From an uncultured Flavobacteriales bacterium (GTDB lineage Bacteria > Bacteroidota > Bacteroidia > Flavobacteriales_D > Parvicellaceae): 47,362 bases of DNA. The stretch lies in assembly GCA_938075455.1 (NCBI GenBank), contig CALJHN010000017.1:1-47362 (forward strand), written 5' to 3'. A model generated the notes under the pieces. The model saw only the letters and a program-made list of their open reading frames with translations. It had not been told where the DNA came from and made no database searches. Shown piece by piece: positions 17,316 to 26,820 of this stretch. Made by a program: the position numbers and the translations under genes. How positions within the stretch are numbered: the stretch's first letter is position 1; every line of letters begins with the position of its first letter.

Positions 17316-19233
17316 ATTAAATAGCTCTAATAGTGCTTATTTAAAACACCATGCTCAAAACCCAATTCACTGGAAAACTTGGTCAGAGAAAACTCTAGAT
17401 ACTGCCTTATTGGAAAACAAGTTAATTATCTTAAGTATTGGTTATTCCGCATGCCATTGGTGTCATGTTATGGAGAGAGAAACATTTAGCAATCAGCCAA
17501 TTGGAAGTTTTATGAACCAAAACTTTATATCCATCAAAGTAGATAGGGAAGAACACCCAGACGTAGATAATGCTTACATGGACTTCATAATGGAGACTAA
17601 AGGAAATGGAGGATGGCCTTTAAATTGTATTTTAACTCCAGACACAACTCCGCTTTATGCCGGAACCTATTTCCAAACAAAAGAATGGATGCAATTAATC
17701 AACAGGTTCAATATTTTACATAAGGACCATCCGGAGACTCTTTTAGACTTTACTCAAAAATATTCTCAACATCTTTTAGAATCTTCCAAAACAACTAAAA
17801 AATCTGATTTTAATTTTTCAAATGAGTTTAGCAAATGGAGTTATTTTTTGGACATTAAAAATGGAGGGATTAATTCCAATCAAAAATTCCCTTTACCAAC
17901 AGTTTTAAATTTTTCAATGTTGGCAGGAAAATCAAAAGATTGGGATTTATTTATCAATCTAACTCTTGAAAAAATTTCTCAAAGAGGATTATTTGACCAT
18001 CTAGAAGGTGGCTTTTTCAGATACTGTGTAGATCAGAACTGGAATATTCCACATTTTGAAAAAATGCTTTACGACAACGCTCAGTTGATAAGTGTCTTTT
18101 CCATTTTTGATTTTTTAAATAAAAACACCAAAAATGAATTTTTAGTCCTACAAACTATTGATTATTGGCTGGAACTAAGTGAAAAAAATCAACAACTTTT
18201 TCCGGCCTCTGTTGATGCAGATAATAAAGATGGAGAGGGAGCTTACTATATTTTTAAAAAATCTGAAATACACAAGAATTTAAATGAGCAAGAACAAAAC
18301 TATTGTAAATCTTACTTCAATATGACCCACAAGATGCTTTGGGAAAATAATTGGCACATGCATAGAACAATCTATGACAATAGTGAGAGAGCAAAAAAAA
18401 TTATTTTTAAACTAAAAAAAATACGAAAAAATAAAAGTTTTCCAGCTATTGATAATAAGGCCATTTGCAGTTGGAATTGTATGATGGTAATTGGGCTATT
18501 AGATGCTTCAATTACCTACAATAAAAAAGAATTTTTACATAAAGCAGAAATACTTCTTAAATTAATCTTAAAGAAATTCACTAATGAAAAACATCAATGC
18601 AACAGGTTGGTTTATACAAATAATGTAATAAAAGGAACACTAGAAGATTATGGTTGGTTGATTTCAGCAGCCATTAAAATGGGAAAAATTAAAAACTCCA
18701 GCTATTGGCTAGAAAAAAGTATTCATTTTACAGAAGTTACAATTTCTAAATTTTGGCAAAAAGAAAAAAATCTTTTTAGACTTTCTAATGATCAAAAGCT
18801 TTTTAAAGATGTTTCTGAGGTGGATGATCAGGTTTTTCCATCCAGTAATTCAGTAATGGCCAGTAATTTATATGAGATATATAAAGTAACTTACGACAAA
18901 TATTTTTTAAAAATTTGTAATAATATGCTATCGGCAGTGGCATTAAATGCGGAAAGTTCTCCTTCAAATTTCACCAATTGGATGCTCTTATCTATGAAAG
19001 TCAATAACCCTAAAAAACAATACGTTATGGTTGGGTTTTCAGTACAAGAGTTGCTAGAGTTTTATTCTGAAAAAGAATTTTTTGAAGATGTATATTTATT
19101 AGAAAAACAATCAGATTTACCAATTTTCAAAGAAAAGTATAAACCCAACAAAAAATATATATTTATTTGCAATGACAAATTTTGTCTACCTGCTGTTTTA
19201 ACAACCAAACAAGCCCTAAATTTAGAAATATGA
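17308..19233 (+). CDS. Thioredoxin-fold / glycosidase-like protein (YyaL, DUF255; spermatogenesis-associated 20 family)
   Basis: 641 aa. The N-terminal thioredoxin-like DUF255 domain begins with HHAQNPIHWKTW and includes YSACHWCHVMERETF (CxxC pair) and GGWPLNCILTPD. The rest is an (alpha/alpha)6-barrel-like region (SVDADNKDGEGAYYIF; NKAICSWNCMMVIGLLDA; LEDYGWL). The family is widespread, but its biochemical role is unsettled. A little shorter than common homologues (about 680 aa). It overlaps the WYL gene at its start and the next gene by an ATGA. Confidence 0.92.
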   Translation: MNELNSSNSAYLKHHAQNPIHWKTWSEKTLDTALLENKLIILSIGYSACHWCHVMERETFSNQPIGSFMNQNFISIKVDREEHPDVDNAYMDFIMETKGNGGWPLNCILTPDTTPLYAGTYFQTKEWMQLINRFNILHKDHPETLLDFTQKYSQHLLESSKTTKKSDFNFSNEFSKWSYFLDIKNGGINSNQKFPLPTVLNFSMLAGKSKDWDLFINLTLEKISQRGLFDHLEGGFFRYCVDQNWNIPHFEKMLYDNAQLISVFSIFDFLNKNTKNEFLVLQTIDYWLELSEKNQQLFPASVDADNKDGEGAYYIFKKSEIHKNLNEQEQNYCKSYFNMTHKMLWENNWHMHRTIYDNSERAKKIIFKLKKIRKNKSFPAIDNKAICSWNCMMVIGLLDASITYNKKEFLHKAEILLKLILKKFTNEKHQCNRLVYTNNVIKGTLEDYGWLISAAIKMGKIKNSSYWLEKSIHFTEVTISKFWQKEKNLFRLSNDQKLFKDVSEVDDQVFPSSNSVMASNLYEIYKVTYDKYFLKICNNMLSAVALNAESSPSNFTNWMLLSMKVNNPKKQYVMVGFSVQELLEFYSEKEFFEDVYLLEKQSDLPIFKEKYKPNKKYIFICNDKFCLPAVLTTKQALNLEI

Positions 19234-20126
19234 ACAGATTTATTTTCCTGTTACTTTGTCTTTCTATTAATCAATTATTTGCTCAAATGATCAATAATGA
19301 ATTAGGTGAAATTTTTACTGAGACTCCTTTTTTTAATGAAAAATATATTAGATCTGTTAAATTAAAGTCTATAACTGGAACAATTTCCTCTAAAAAAGAA
19401 CTTGGATCTATAAAAAGCTCGGGTAAAAAGGAGGCCTATATTTTTAATGAAAATGGAAATTTGACTATTCATTATTTGTCTTCAAAAAATAAAAATAAAT
19501 CGGATACAACATTTACATTTTATGAATACAATCTAAAAAATGAGAATACTATTTTTAGGGTTAGTGACTCCTATGGTTTTTACTCTTACAGTAAAAAATA
19601 CGATGATCAAGGAAAATTAATTAACAAGACATATTCAAGAGAAAAAAATGCTTCTAAAAGTAAAATGAATTTTAAGTTAGAAGAGAGGTATGTAATTTTT
19701 GAAGAAAGTTACCTTTATCTAGACAAAGACTCTATCGTTGAGGTGACCACTTTAAATAGCAACGGCAGACCTTACCAACGGCAAATTTACTACTACGATA
19801 GTTTTAATTACTTAATCAAAATGCATACTAGACTATTAATATCTAATAGCACTAAGCAAGAAAAATACACTTACAATGACAGAGGATTTTTAAAATCTAT
19901 TCAATATTTTAATAGTGAAAATGAAACTCCAATAAAGGAGCTTAGGTACGATTATGATGAATGGGGCAACGTCACTTTTATGGATGAATACAAAGACAAT
20001 ATACGAGTAATTCATAAAGAACTTTTATACGATCCCTCCACTTTAATTTTAAAAACAATTTTATCCCAAGACTTAGTTTCGAATTTGATTACAATTATTA
20101 AGTTTAAACCTGAATTTTATAACTAA
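19230..20126 (+). CDS. Secreted protein of unknown function with RHS/YD-like beta repeats
   Basis: 298 aa from ATG 19230 (MNRFIFLLLCLSINQLFAQ, a clear signal peptide); the upstream in-frame ATG at 19182 lies inside the YyaL gene. The mature part has repeated hairpins such as YNDRGFLKSIQYFNSENE and LRYDYDEWGNVTFMDEYKD, which resemble YD/RHS or MORN-like repeats. Probably periplasmic or surface located. ATGA overlap with YyaL suggests the same operon. Function not recognised. Confidence 0.75.
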   Translation: MNRFIFLLLCLSINQLFAQMINNELGEIFTETPFFNEKYIRSVKLKSITGTISSKKELGSIKSSGKKEAYIFNENGNLTIHYLSSKNKNKSDTTFTFYEYNLKNENTIFRVSDSYGFYSYSKKYDDQGKLINKTYSREKNASKSKMNFKLEERYVIFEESYLYLDKDSIVEVTTLNSNGRPYQRQIYYYDSFNYLIKMHTRLLISNSTKQEKYTYNDRGFLKSIQYFNSENETPIKELRYDYDEWGNVTFMDEYKDNIRVIHKELLYDPSTLILKTILSQDLVSNLITIIKFKPEFYN

Positions 20127-20137
20127 TTTTAAATTAT

Positions 20138-20377
20138 ATGAGACATTTCTTTTGTATAATAATATTTTCAGCTTTATTTTTCTCTTGTCAGGAAAAACAT
20201 CCAATGGCAGAAAAATTATGCAACTGTTATACTCAATTGCACAGAGCACAAGAAGAAGTAGAGATTAATTTTTGGACGGATTCTTGTAATGTTTTATATA
20301 TTGACATTTTAAATCAATTGGAAAAAAGCGAGTCAGAACAAATTAAATTTCAACGCGCATATAGTCGCTGTCAATAA
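20138..20377 (+). CDS. Small lipoprotein of unknown function
   Basis: 79 aa. MRHFFCIIIFSALFFSCQ is a lipoprotein signal with the lipobox Cys at residue 17. The mature part is helical and contains several Cys (CNCY, DSC, SRC). It is one nucleotide upstream of the aldehyde dehydrogenase gene and 11 nt after the previous gene. Function unknown. Confidence 0.7.
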   Translation: MRHFFCIIIFSALFFSCQEKHPMAEKLCNCYTQLHRAQEEVEINFWTDSCNVLYIDILNQLEKSESEQIKFQRAYSRCQ

Positions 20378-20378
20378 T

Positions 20379-21824
20379 ATGGATAAAATATTTAATTATA
20401 TTAACGGAGAGCTAGTAGAACCCTTATCTAACCAATGGTTGGACAACTATAACCCAGCTATTGGAGAAGTTTACAGTTTAATTCCAGATTCTACCAAAGA
20501 AGATGTTGAGAACGCTCAAAAAGCAGCAAAAAATGCATTTCCAATATGGAGTAATTCAACCATAAAGGAAAGAGCAACTATCTTACAAAGAATTGCAAAT
20601 CTAATTCTAGAAAGGCAAGATGATTTAGCTTTTGCAGAATCTGTAGATAACGGTAAGCCCTTGGCTCTTGCAAAGAAAGTAGATATCCCAAGAGCAGCTA
20701 CTAACATGTCTTTTTTTGCTAGTGCAATTCTACATGAAAATTCTGAAAGCCACCAAATGAGTCAAGTGGCTATTAACTATACTTTAAGAAAGCCAATTGG
20801 AGTTGTTGGATGTATTTCTCCCTGGAATCTTCCACTTTATTTATTTACTTGGAAAATCGCACCTGCCTTAGCTACAGGAAATACAGTGGTTGCAAAGCCT
20901 TCTGAAATTACTCCAATGACAGCTTTCTTGTTTTCAAAAATTTGTATAGATGCTGGCTTGCCTAAAGGAGTTTTAAATATTGTTCATGGGTTAGGAGCTA
21001 AAGTGGGTTTTGAGATTACCAAACATCCAAATATTAAAGCTATTTCTTTTACTGGAGGAACATTAACAGGACAAAAAATTGCCGAAGTTGCTGCCCCAAT
21101 GTTCAAAAAACTAAGTTTAGAATTAGGCGGAAAAAACCCAAATATTATTTTCGCAGATTGTGATTTAGAAAAAGCTGTATCTAGTTCTGTCTTAAGCTCA
21201 TTTTCTAACCAAGGTCAAATTTGTCTGTGTGGTTCAAGAATTTTTGTAGAGAGAAAAATTTATAAGGTTTTCAAAGAAAAATTTCTTAAAAAAGTAAAAA
21301 GTTTAACAATTGGAGATCCATTAGAAAAATCTTCAAAAATTGGCTCTTTAGTTTCACAGCAACACTTGGAAAAAGTTCTAACCCATATTGAAGTCGCTAA
21401 AAAAGATGGAGGAATTCTATTAGCTGGAGGAAATAAATTTATTCCTAAAGGCAAGTGCTCTAATGGATATTTTTTAGAGCCAACTGTTTTTGAAGGTCTT
21501 AGCTACGATTGCTCAACAAATCAAGAAGAAATTTTTGGTCCTGTCGTAACTTTAATGCCATTTGACAGCGAAGAAGAAGTTTTAAATTTTGCAAATAGCA
21601 CTAAGTATGGTTTGTGCAGTATGGTTTGGACTTCAGATTTAAAGAGGGCAAACAGAATGTCGTTAAAATTAGATTCAGGAATTGTTTGGATAAATTGTTG
21701 GTTGGTGAGAGACCTGAGAACTCCCTTTGGAGGGATGAAGGAATCAGGTGTTGGCAGAGAGGGAGGAAGTTATGCTTTGAATTTTTTTACAGAAACGACC
21801 AATGTATGTATAAGTTATGACTAA
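20379..21824 (+). CDS. Aldehyde dehydrogenase, probable 2-aminomuconate/2-hydroxymuconate semialdehyde type
   Basis: 481 aa, NAD(P)-dependent ALDH superfamily. Catalytic Glu is in LELGGKNPN, catalytic Cys in NQGQICLCGS, the cofactor motif is SFTGGTLTGQ and the oxyanion Asn is in SPWNLPLYLF. The C-terminal PFGGMKESGVGREGG is typical. The adjacent RidA-family gene resembles 2-aminomuconate deaminase, the next step of kynurenine/3-hydroxyanthranilate breakdown, so this is most likely the 2-aminomuconate 6-semialdehyde dehydrogenase. General class is certain; substrate is inferred from context. Confidence 0.9.
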   Translation: MDKIFNYINGELVEPLSNQWLDNYNPAIGEVYSLIPDSTKEDVENAQKAAKNAFPIWSNSTIKERATILQRIANLILERQDDLAFAESVDNGKPLALAKKVDIPRAATNMSFFASAILHENSESHQMSQVAINYTLRKPIGVVGCISPWNLPLYLFTWKIAPALATGNTVVAKPSEITPMTAFLFSKICIDAGLPKGVLNIVHGLGAKVGFEITKHPNIKAISFTGGTLTGQKIAEVAAPMFKKLSLELGGKNPNIIFADCDLEKAVSSSVLSSFSNQGQICLCGSRIFVERKIYKVFKEKFLKKVKSLTIGDPLEKSSKIGSLVSQQHLEKVLTHIEVAKKDGGILLAGGNKFIPKGKCSNGYFLEPTVFEGLSYDCSTNQEEIFGPVVTLMPFDSEEEVLNFANSTKYGLCSMVWTSDLKRANRMSLKLDSGIVWINCWLVRDLRTPFGGMKESGVGREGGSYALNFFTETTNVCISYD

Positions 21825-21850
21825 TTTCGATATTAATTATTAAAGATTTT

Positions 21851-22279
21851 ATGGACTCATCAAAAATAAATTCCGAAAAAGCACCTAAACCAGTAGGGCT
21901 ATATCCACATGCTAGAAAAGTAGGTAATCTATTATTTCTCTCTGGTGTTGGACCGAGAAAAGCAAACTCAGACGCTAACGATTCTTTTGTTCCAGGGTTG
22001 GAATTAGATCACAATGGAAATTTTAAAATATTTGATTTTGAAGCTCAATGTCACAGTGTTTTTCAAAATGTAAAAACTATTTTAGAAGAAAGCGGATCTT
22101 CTTGGGAAAAATTAGTAGATATTACCGTTTTTTTAGTGAATATGAAAAGAGATTTCAAAAAATTTAATGAGATTTACGCCACCTATTTCAAAGAAAATCA
22201 ACCTTGTAGAACAACCGTTGCAATTGACTCTTTACCAACACCAATTGCAATAGAATTAAAGTGTATAGCAACTATATAA
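21851..22279 (+). CDS. RidA-family protein, probable 2-aminomuconate deaminase
   Basis: 142 aa. The RidA (YjgF) fold is recognisable from the GLYPHARKVGNLLFLSGVGPR opening, the central FQNVKTILEESGS helix and the C-terminal CRTTVAIDSLP with the family's Arg. The extended N-terminus and the loop with FVPGLELDHNGN resemble 2-aminomuconate deaminases (AmnD/NbaF) more than housekeeping RidA. It directly follows the aldehyde dehydrogenase that would supply 2-aminomuconate. A generic enamine/imine deaminase role remains possible. Confidence 0.82.
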   Translation: MDSSKINSEKAPKPVGLYPHARKVGNLLFLSGVGPRKANSDANDSFVPGLELDHNGNFKIFDFEAQCHSVFQNVKTILEESGSSWEKLVDITVFLVNMKRDFKKFNEIYATYFKENQPCRTTVAIDSLPTPIAIELKCIATI

Positions 22280-22288
22280 AAAATAAAA

Positions 22289-23272
22289 ATGAGAAGACTA
22301 GTAAAACAATTTACAGCACAACTATCAGAAGCATTAGAAATAGGCGAAAAGGCAAATTTAAAGCCATCTAAAAACCAAATTAACAACATTGTAATTACTG
22401 GGTTAGGTGGCTCCGGTATAGGTGGGAAAATTGCTACTCAAATAGTAGCTGATCAACTCAAAATACCAGCTGTAATCAACAACGATTACACTATGCCAAA
22501 GTTCATTAATGAAAATACTTTGGTTATTGTTTCTAGTTTTTCTGGTAATACTGAGGAAACTCTCGAAGCATTAAAAGTTGCTCAGGAAGCAAATTCTGAA
22601 ATTGCTTGTATCACTCATGGTGGAAAACTTGCTGAAATTGCAAAAGAAAACGACTATAACCTTTTAATTTTACCAAAAGCATTTTCCCCAAGAGCCATGC
22701 TTACCTATTCTGTTATTCAGCAACTATTTCTTTTCAATCATTATGGGTTTGTCAACAACGATTATGTAGAGCAGACCAAAGCAACAGTAGCTCTTTTGGA
22801 TAAAGAGGTTGAGGATATAATTTCTACCGCTAAGCAAACCGCCGAAGCATTGCAAAACAAAACATTTGTTACTTATTCTGAATCCTCCATGGAGGGTGTA
22901 ATAGTAAGATTCAAACAGCAGATTAACGAAAATTCTAAAGCATTGGGATGGGCACATGTTTTTCCTGAAATGAACCATAATGAACTTGTTGGCTGGGCTG
23001 GAGGAAAAGAAGAATATGCAGTAATAATTTTCAGATCTTCTTATGAGCATCCACGTTCATCGGTTAGGATTGATATATGTAAAGACATCTTTAAAAAACA
23101 TACTTCTACTGTTCTAGAATTTACTGCAAAAGGAGATTCTTTTCTTGCACAAACCTTTTACCATATTTTATTGGGAGATTGGATATCGGTTTATTTAGCA
23201 GAACTTTATAAAGTTGATGATGTAGAAGTAGAAGTAATTAACTTTTTAAAGGCCGAATTAGCCAAGATATGA
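22289..23272 (+). CDS. Bifunctional phosphoglucose/phosphomannose isomerase (SIS domain)
   Basis: 327 aa. Two SIS domains: the first starts with the phosphosugar loop TGLGGSGIGGKIA and SSFSGNTEETLEAL. The second contains NHNELVGWAG, the family's characteristic motif. It interconverts glucose-6-P (and mannose-6-P) with fructose-6-P. The PGI/PMI family is common in archaea and Bacteroidota. Ends with a 4-nt overlap into lipB. Confidence 0.93.
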   Translation: MRRLVKQFTAQLSEALEIGEKANLKPSKNQINNIVITGLGGSGIGGKIATQIVADQLKIPAVINNDYTMPKFINENTLVIVSSFSGNTEETLEALKVAQEANSEIACITHGGKLAEIAKENDYNLLILPKAFSPRAMLTYSVIQQLFLFNHYGFVNNDYVEQTKATVALLDKEVEDIISTAKQTAEALQNKTFVTYSESSMEGVIVRFKQQINENSKALGWAHVFPEMNHNELVGWAGGKEEYAVIIFRSSYEHPRSSVRIDICKDIFKKHTSTVLEFTAKGDSFLAQTFYHILLGDWISVYLAELYKVDDVEVEVINFLKAELAKI

Positions 23273-23979
23273 ACCACCCTGAGGTTGAATTAGAGGATTT
23301 AGGACTAATAGACTATAAGCAATGTTGGGATTATCAGACTAAGTTATTTGACGCTTCTGTACAGCTGAAAATAAAAAATAGAAAGTTTCCTGAAGATAGG
23401 GTTTCTACTAAAAACCATTTAATTTTTTGTGAGCACCCTCATGTATATACTCTGGGAAAAAGTGGTGACTTGAAAAATCTTTTGATTGATGGTCAGAAAA
23501 GAAAAGAAAAGAATATATCTTTTTATAAAATCAACAGAGGAGGAGATATTACATATCATGGTCCAGGACAATTGGTAGTTTATCCAATTTTAGACTTAGA
23601 TTATTTTTTTTCTGATATCCATAAATACTTAAGGCTTTTAGAAGAAACTGTAATATTAACACTCCAAGATTATGGTGTTGTTGGACAAAGGATAGAGGGG
23701 TTTACTGGAGTTTGGGTAGATGATATAAAAGAAACACCTAGAAAAATTTGTGCAATTGGAGTAAAATGTAGTCGCTGGGTTACTATGCATGGCATAGGAT
23801 TTAATATAAATTCTAATTTGGATTATTTTAATCATATTGTTCCTTGTGGAATTGAAGATAAATCTGTTACCTCTTTGCAAAAAGAAACCAATCAAGAAAT
23901 TGATATGAAAGTGTTAAAGCTTCGATTCAAAAAAAACTTTAAGATTTTGTTTGGTATTAATTGGATAGATAAGAAATAA
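23269..23979 (+). CDS. lipB: Octanoyl-[ACP]:protein N-octanoyltransferase
   Basis: 236 aa. LipB moves octanoate from ACP to lipoyl domains. Motifs: CEHPHVYTLGKSG, RGGDITYHGPGQLVVYP, the catalytic Lys in CAIGVKCSRW and the acyl-accepting Cys in HIVPCGIEDK. Overlaps the isomerase stop by 4 nt; the exonuclease gene begins 3 nt after it. Confidence 0.96.
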   Translation: MNHPEVELEDLGLIDYKQCWDYQTKLFDASVQLKIKNRKFPEDRVSTKNHLIFCEHPHVYTLGKSGDLKNLLIDGQKRKEKNISFYKINRGGDITYHGPGQLVVYPILDLDYFFSDIHKYLRLLEETVILTLQDYGVVGQRIEGFTGVWVDDIKETPRKICAIGVKCSRWVTMHGIGFNINSNLDYFNHIVPCGIEDKSVTSLQKETNQEIDMKVLKLRFKKNFKILFGINWIDKK

Positions 23980-23982
23980 CTA

Positions 23983-24702
23983 ATGCTTAAAAACATCAAC
24001 TATAGCAAGATTCTTTTTTTTGACATTGAAACAGTTCCTCAAACTTTTGAATACAACGAGTTAGATGAAAGAGGGCAAGGACTTTGGGATAGAAAGACAA
24101 GATTTATTCAGGAGAGAGAGAATTTAAATGCAGAAGAAGTTTACGAAAAAGCTGGAATTTATGCTGAATTTGGAAAAGTAGTTTGTATATCTCTAGGGTT
24201 TGTTCTGCAAAAAGAGGGGGAAACTCAGATTCGCATTAAAAGCATAGCAAATGAAGACGAAATAGTTCTTCTTCAAGATTTTTTAGACCTTTTAAATAGC
24301 TATTATAATAGTCCAGATTTCTTGTTTTGCGCCCATAACGGTAAAGAGTTTGACATCCCTTTTTTATGTAGAAGGATTTTAATAAACAATTTAAAAATTC
24401 CTTATATGTTAAATGTTTCTGGGAAAAAACCTTGGGAAATAAAACATTTAGATACTATGGAGCTATGGAAATTTGGAGATTTTAAAAACTACACTTCTCT
24501 AGATTTATTGACCTATATTTTTAAAATACCAACCCCAAAAGACGATATGGATGGGAGTCAAGTAGCCAAAGTTTTTTATCAGGACAAAGATTTAGAAAGA
24601 ATTATTCAATATTGTGAAAAAGACGTAGTTGCCACAATTCAGTTATTTAGAAAATACCAAGGAGAGCCATTAATTGATGAAGAATTTATTCAAATTGCTT
24701 GA
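23983..24702 (+). CDS. DEDD-type 3'-5' exonuclease, PolB-exonuclease related
   Basis: 239 aa. All three exonuclease motifs are present: FFDIETVPQ (motif I), CAHNGKEFDIPFLCRR (motif II) and QYCEKDVVATIQLF (motif III, YxxxD form). It matches the stand-alone 'predicted 3'-5' exonuclease related to PolB exonuclease domain' family. Cytosolic; probably DNA repair, but substrate is not known. Confidence 0.87.
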   Translation: MLKNINYSKILFFDIETVPQTFEYNELDERGQGLWDRKTRFIQERENLNAEEVYEKAGIYAEFGKVVCISLGFVLQKEGETQIRIKSIANEDEIVLLQDFLDLLNSYYNSPDFLFCAHNGKEFDIPFLCRRILINNLKIPYMLNVSGKKPWEIKHLDTMELWKFGDFKNYTSLDLLTYIFKIPTPKDDMDGSQVAKVFYQDKDLERIIQYCEKDVVATIQLFRKYQGEPLIDEEFIQIA

Positions 24703-24756
24703 TTATTTTCTTTTGTAAGCCATTATTATAAATCAGTTTTATAACTTTAACCGTCT

Positions 24757-26820
24757 ATGAAAATTTTTTTTCAGTATTTATCATTGGCACTAGTAATTTC
24801 ATTTTCTGAAAATAATAGTCTTACTGCCCAGTCTCAAGATTTTTCTTGTGGCCACCATATAATATTATCCAAATTATTAAAAGATTCGACTTTTAAGAGT
24901 TTACACGAAAAAGAACAAAGAATCAGGTCTAATACTCAATATTCATCTGGGGCTCAAAATAAGGGTGTTTTGTATAAAATACCAGTTGTTTTTCATATTG
25001 TTCACAATAACGGAGTGGAGAAAATTGACAGATCACAAGTTTTGGATGCTCTTGCAATTTTGAATAGAGACTTAAGAGCTCTGCGAGCAGATACAGCCAC
25101 CGTTGACTCATTATTCAAACCACTAATTGCAGATATTGAAGTAGAGTTTGTTTTAGCAACCAAAGCCCCTGACGGAACTTGTTTTAGTGGAGTTACAATG
25201 ACTCAAAGCCCTTATTCATACAACAATGGAGATATCAACGGATCAGACCAGGTAGATGATGTTATGATGTATAACAATGTATTTCAAGGAAATTGGCCTG
25301 GAAATGAGTATTTAAATGTCTTTGTTTGTGGTTCAGTAGGAACAGGTATTGCTGGGTATACTTATTATCCTTCCTCATTTTTTGGAAATACTATGAATAA
25401 TGGGATATGGTTAAGACACGATTATTGTGGAAGTATTGGAACCGGAAATCCATCTGGAAGTAAAACATTTGTACATGAAGTTGGGCATTGGTTAAATCTA
25501 CCACATACTTGGGGAAGCACTAATGAACCAGGACTGGCATCAAATTGCAGTTCAGATGACGGAGTAGCAGACACACCAAATACAATTGGGTCTCAGTGGT
25601 GTAATTACAATGAAACAACTTGTGGCTCAGTTTCTAATATTGAAAACCATATGGAATACAGTCCATGTAGAAAGATGTTTACTTTAGGTCAAAAAGCAAG
25701 AATGAGAACAGCTTTAACTTCTAGTCTTGGGGGAAGATCCAATTTAATTACTGCAGCAAATCATTTAGCAACGGGCATAGATACAACAGCCCCTTTTTGC
25801 AAAGCTGATTTTTTCGCTAATAGATACATTACTTGCTCTGGTGATAGTTTGTATTTCCAAGATTATTCTTACCACAATCCAATTTCATGGAGTTGGAATT
25901 TTCCTAGTGCATCCCCAAGTATTTCTAATTTAGAAAGTCTTTATACTACTTATCCATCACCGGGTGTATTTGATGTTTCATTAACTGCTTCTGGCGATAG
26001 CTTAAACTTTTTAACTGAACTTAAAAATGATGCAGTTATTGTAATGGATTATAAAGGAGAACAATTGCCTTTTTACGAGGGATTTGAAAATATTAGTTTT
26101 AATTCTCCAGAATGGATATCTAATATTGGAAATTGGTCAGTTACAGATGAGGTTTCTTACAATGGATCTCACTGTTTAAAAGTTCAAAATAATGGTGTTG
26201 CTGAAGGAACTAAACACGTTTTAGAAAGTAGAACTTTTGATTTATCAGATTCTACTAAAGTATATTTCAATTTTAAATATGCTTTTGCTAGAAAAAACAC
26301 TTCCAACAGCGATTATCTGAAAGTTTTGGCATCTAATGATTGTGGAAAAACATGGTCGGTAAGAAAGATAATACAGTACAGCCAACTAGCTACTGCACCA
26401 GATCAAAACAACTTTATTCCTTCTTTTGATGATTGGAGAGAAGCTAATATTACCAGCTTAATAGGACCAATTTGTGTTCAAAATTTCAGATTCAAATTTG
26501 AATTTGAATCCGGAGGAGGAAATGATTTGTATATTGATAATATCAATATTTCCTATGAAAACACCACGGCAATTAATACTTCTTATAATAACGAAGCCTC
26601 TATTTTTCCAAATCCAGCAAATTATAACTTAACTGTTTCAAGTTCAAAAATAATTTCAGAGCTAGCTGTATTTGATATTATGGGAAAACAAGTTTTGTCC
26701 AAAAATAAAATCAATTCAAATACTGTTTATTTAAATACCTCAAAACTTAGTAAAGGGTACTATTCTATAAGGTTAAAACAAGGTGAAGAGGTTTTAATTA
26801 AGTCTTTTATAAAAAACTAG
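24757..26820 (+). CDS. Secreted M43 family zinc metalloprotease with PKD-like and T9SS sorting domains
   Basis: 687 aa. Signal peptide 1-25. Pappalysin/M43 domain about 60-335, with zinc site HEVGHWLNLPH (HExxHxxxxxH) and a Met-turn ENHMEYSPC. Then a PKD-like domain (WNFPSASPS... SPGVFDVSLTASG) and a jellyroll region (about 440-610, EGFENISFNSPEW). The T9SS type A sorting domain occupies the last ~75 residues (IFPNPANYNLTVSS, GYYSIRLKQGEEV). It is expected to be exported by T9SS and degrade proteins outside the cell. Its last 4 nt overlap the convergent rnr gene. Confidence 0.93.
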   Translation: MKIFFQYLSLALVISFSENNSLTAQSQDFSCGHHIILSKLLKDSTFKSLHEKEQRIRSNTQYSSGAQNKGVLYKIPVVFHIVHNNGVEKIDRSQVLDALAILNRDLRALRADTATVDSLFKPLIADIEVEFVLATKAPDGTCFSGVTMTQSPYSYNNGDINGSDQVDDVMMYNNVFQGNWPGNEYLNVFVCGSVGTGIAGYTYYPSSFFGNTMNNGIWLRHDYCGSIGTGNPSGSKTFVHEVGHWLNLPHTWGSTNEPGLASNCSSDDGVADTPNTIGSQWCNYNETTCGSVSNIENHMEYSPCRKMFTLGQKARMRTALTSSLGGRSNLITAANHLATGIDTTAPFCKADFFANRYITCSGDSLYFQDYSYHNPISWSWNFPSASPSISNLESLYTTYPSPGVFDVSLTASGDSLNFLTELKNDAVIVMDYKGEQLPFYEGFENISFNSPEWISNIGNWSVTDEVSYNGSHCLKVQNNGVAEGTKHVLESRTFDLSDSTKVYFNFKYAFARKNTSNSDYLKVLASNDCGKTWSVRKIIQYSQLATAPDQNNFIPSFDDWREANITSLIGPICVQNFRFKFEFESGGGNDLYIDNINISYENTTAINTSYNNEASIFPNPANYNLTVSSSKIISELAVFDIMGKQVLSKNKINSNTVYLNTSKLSKGYYSIRLKQGEEVLIKSFIKN

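Noticed and set aside
26817..26820. 4-nt convergent overlap of the M43 protease and rnr stops
   Set aside because: The two stop codons simply share bases (CTAG); common and without clear meaning.
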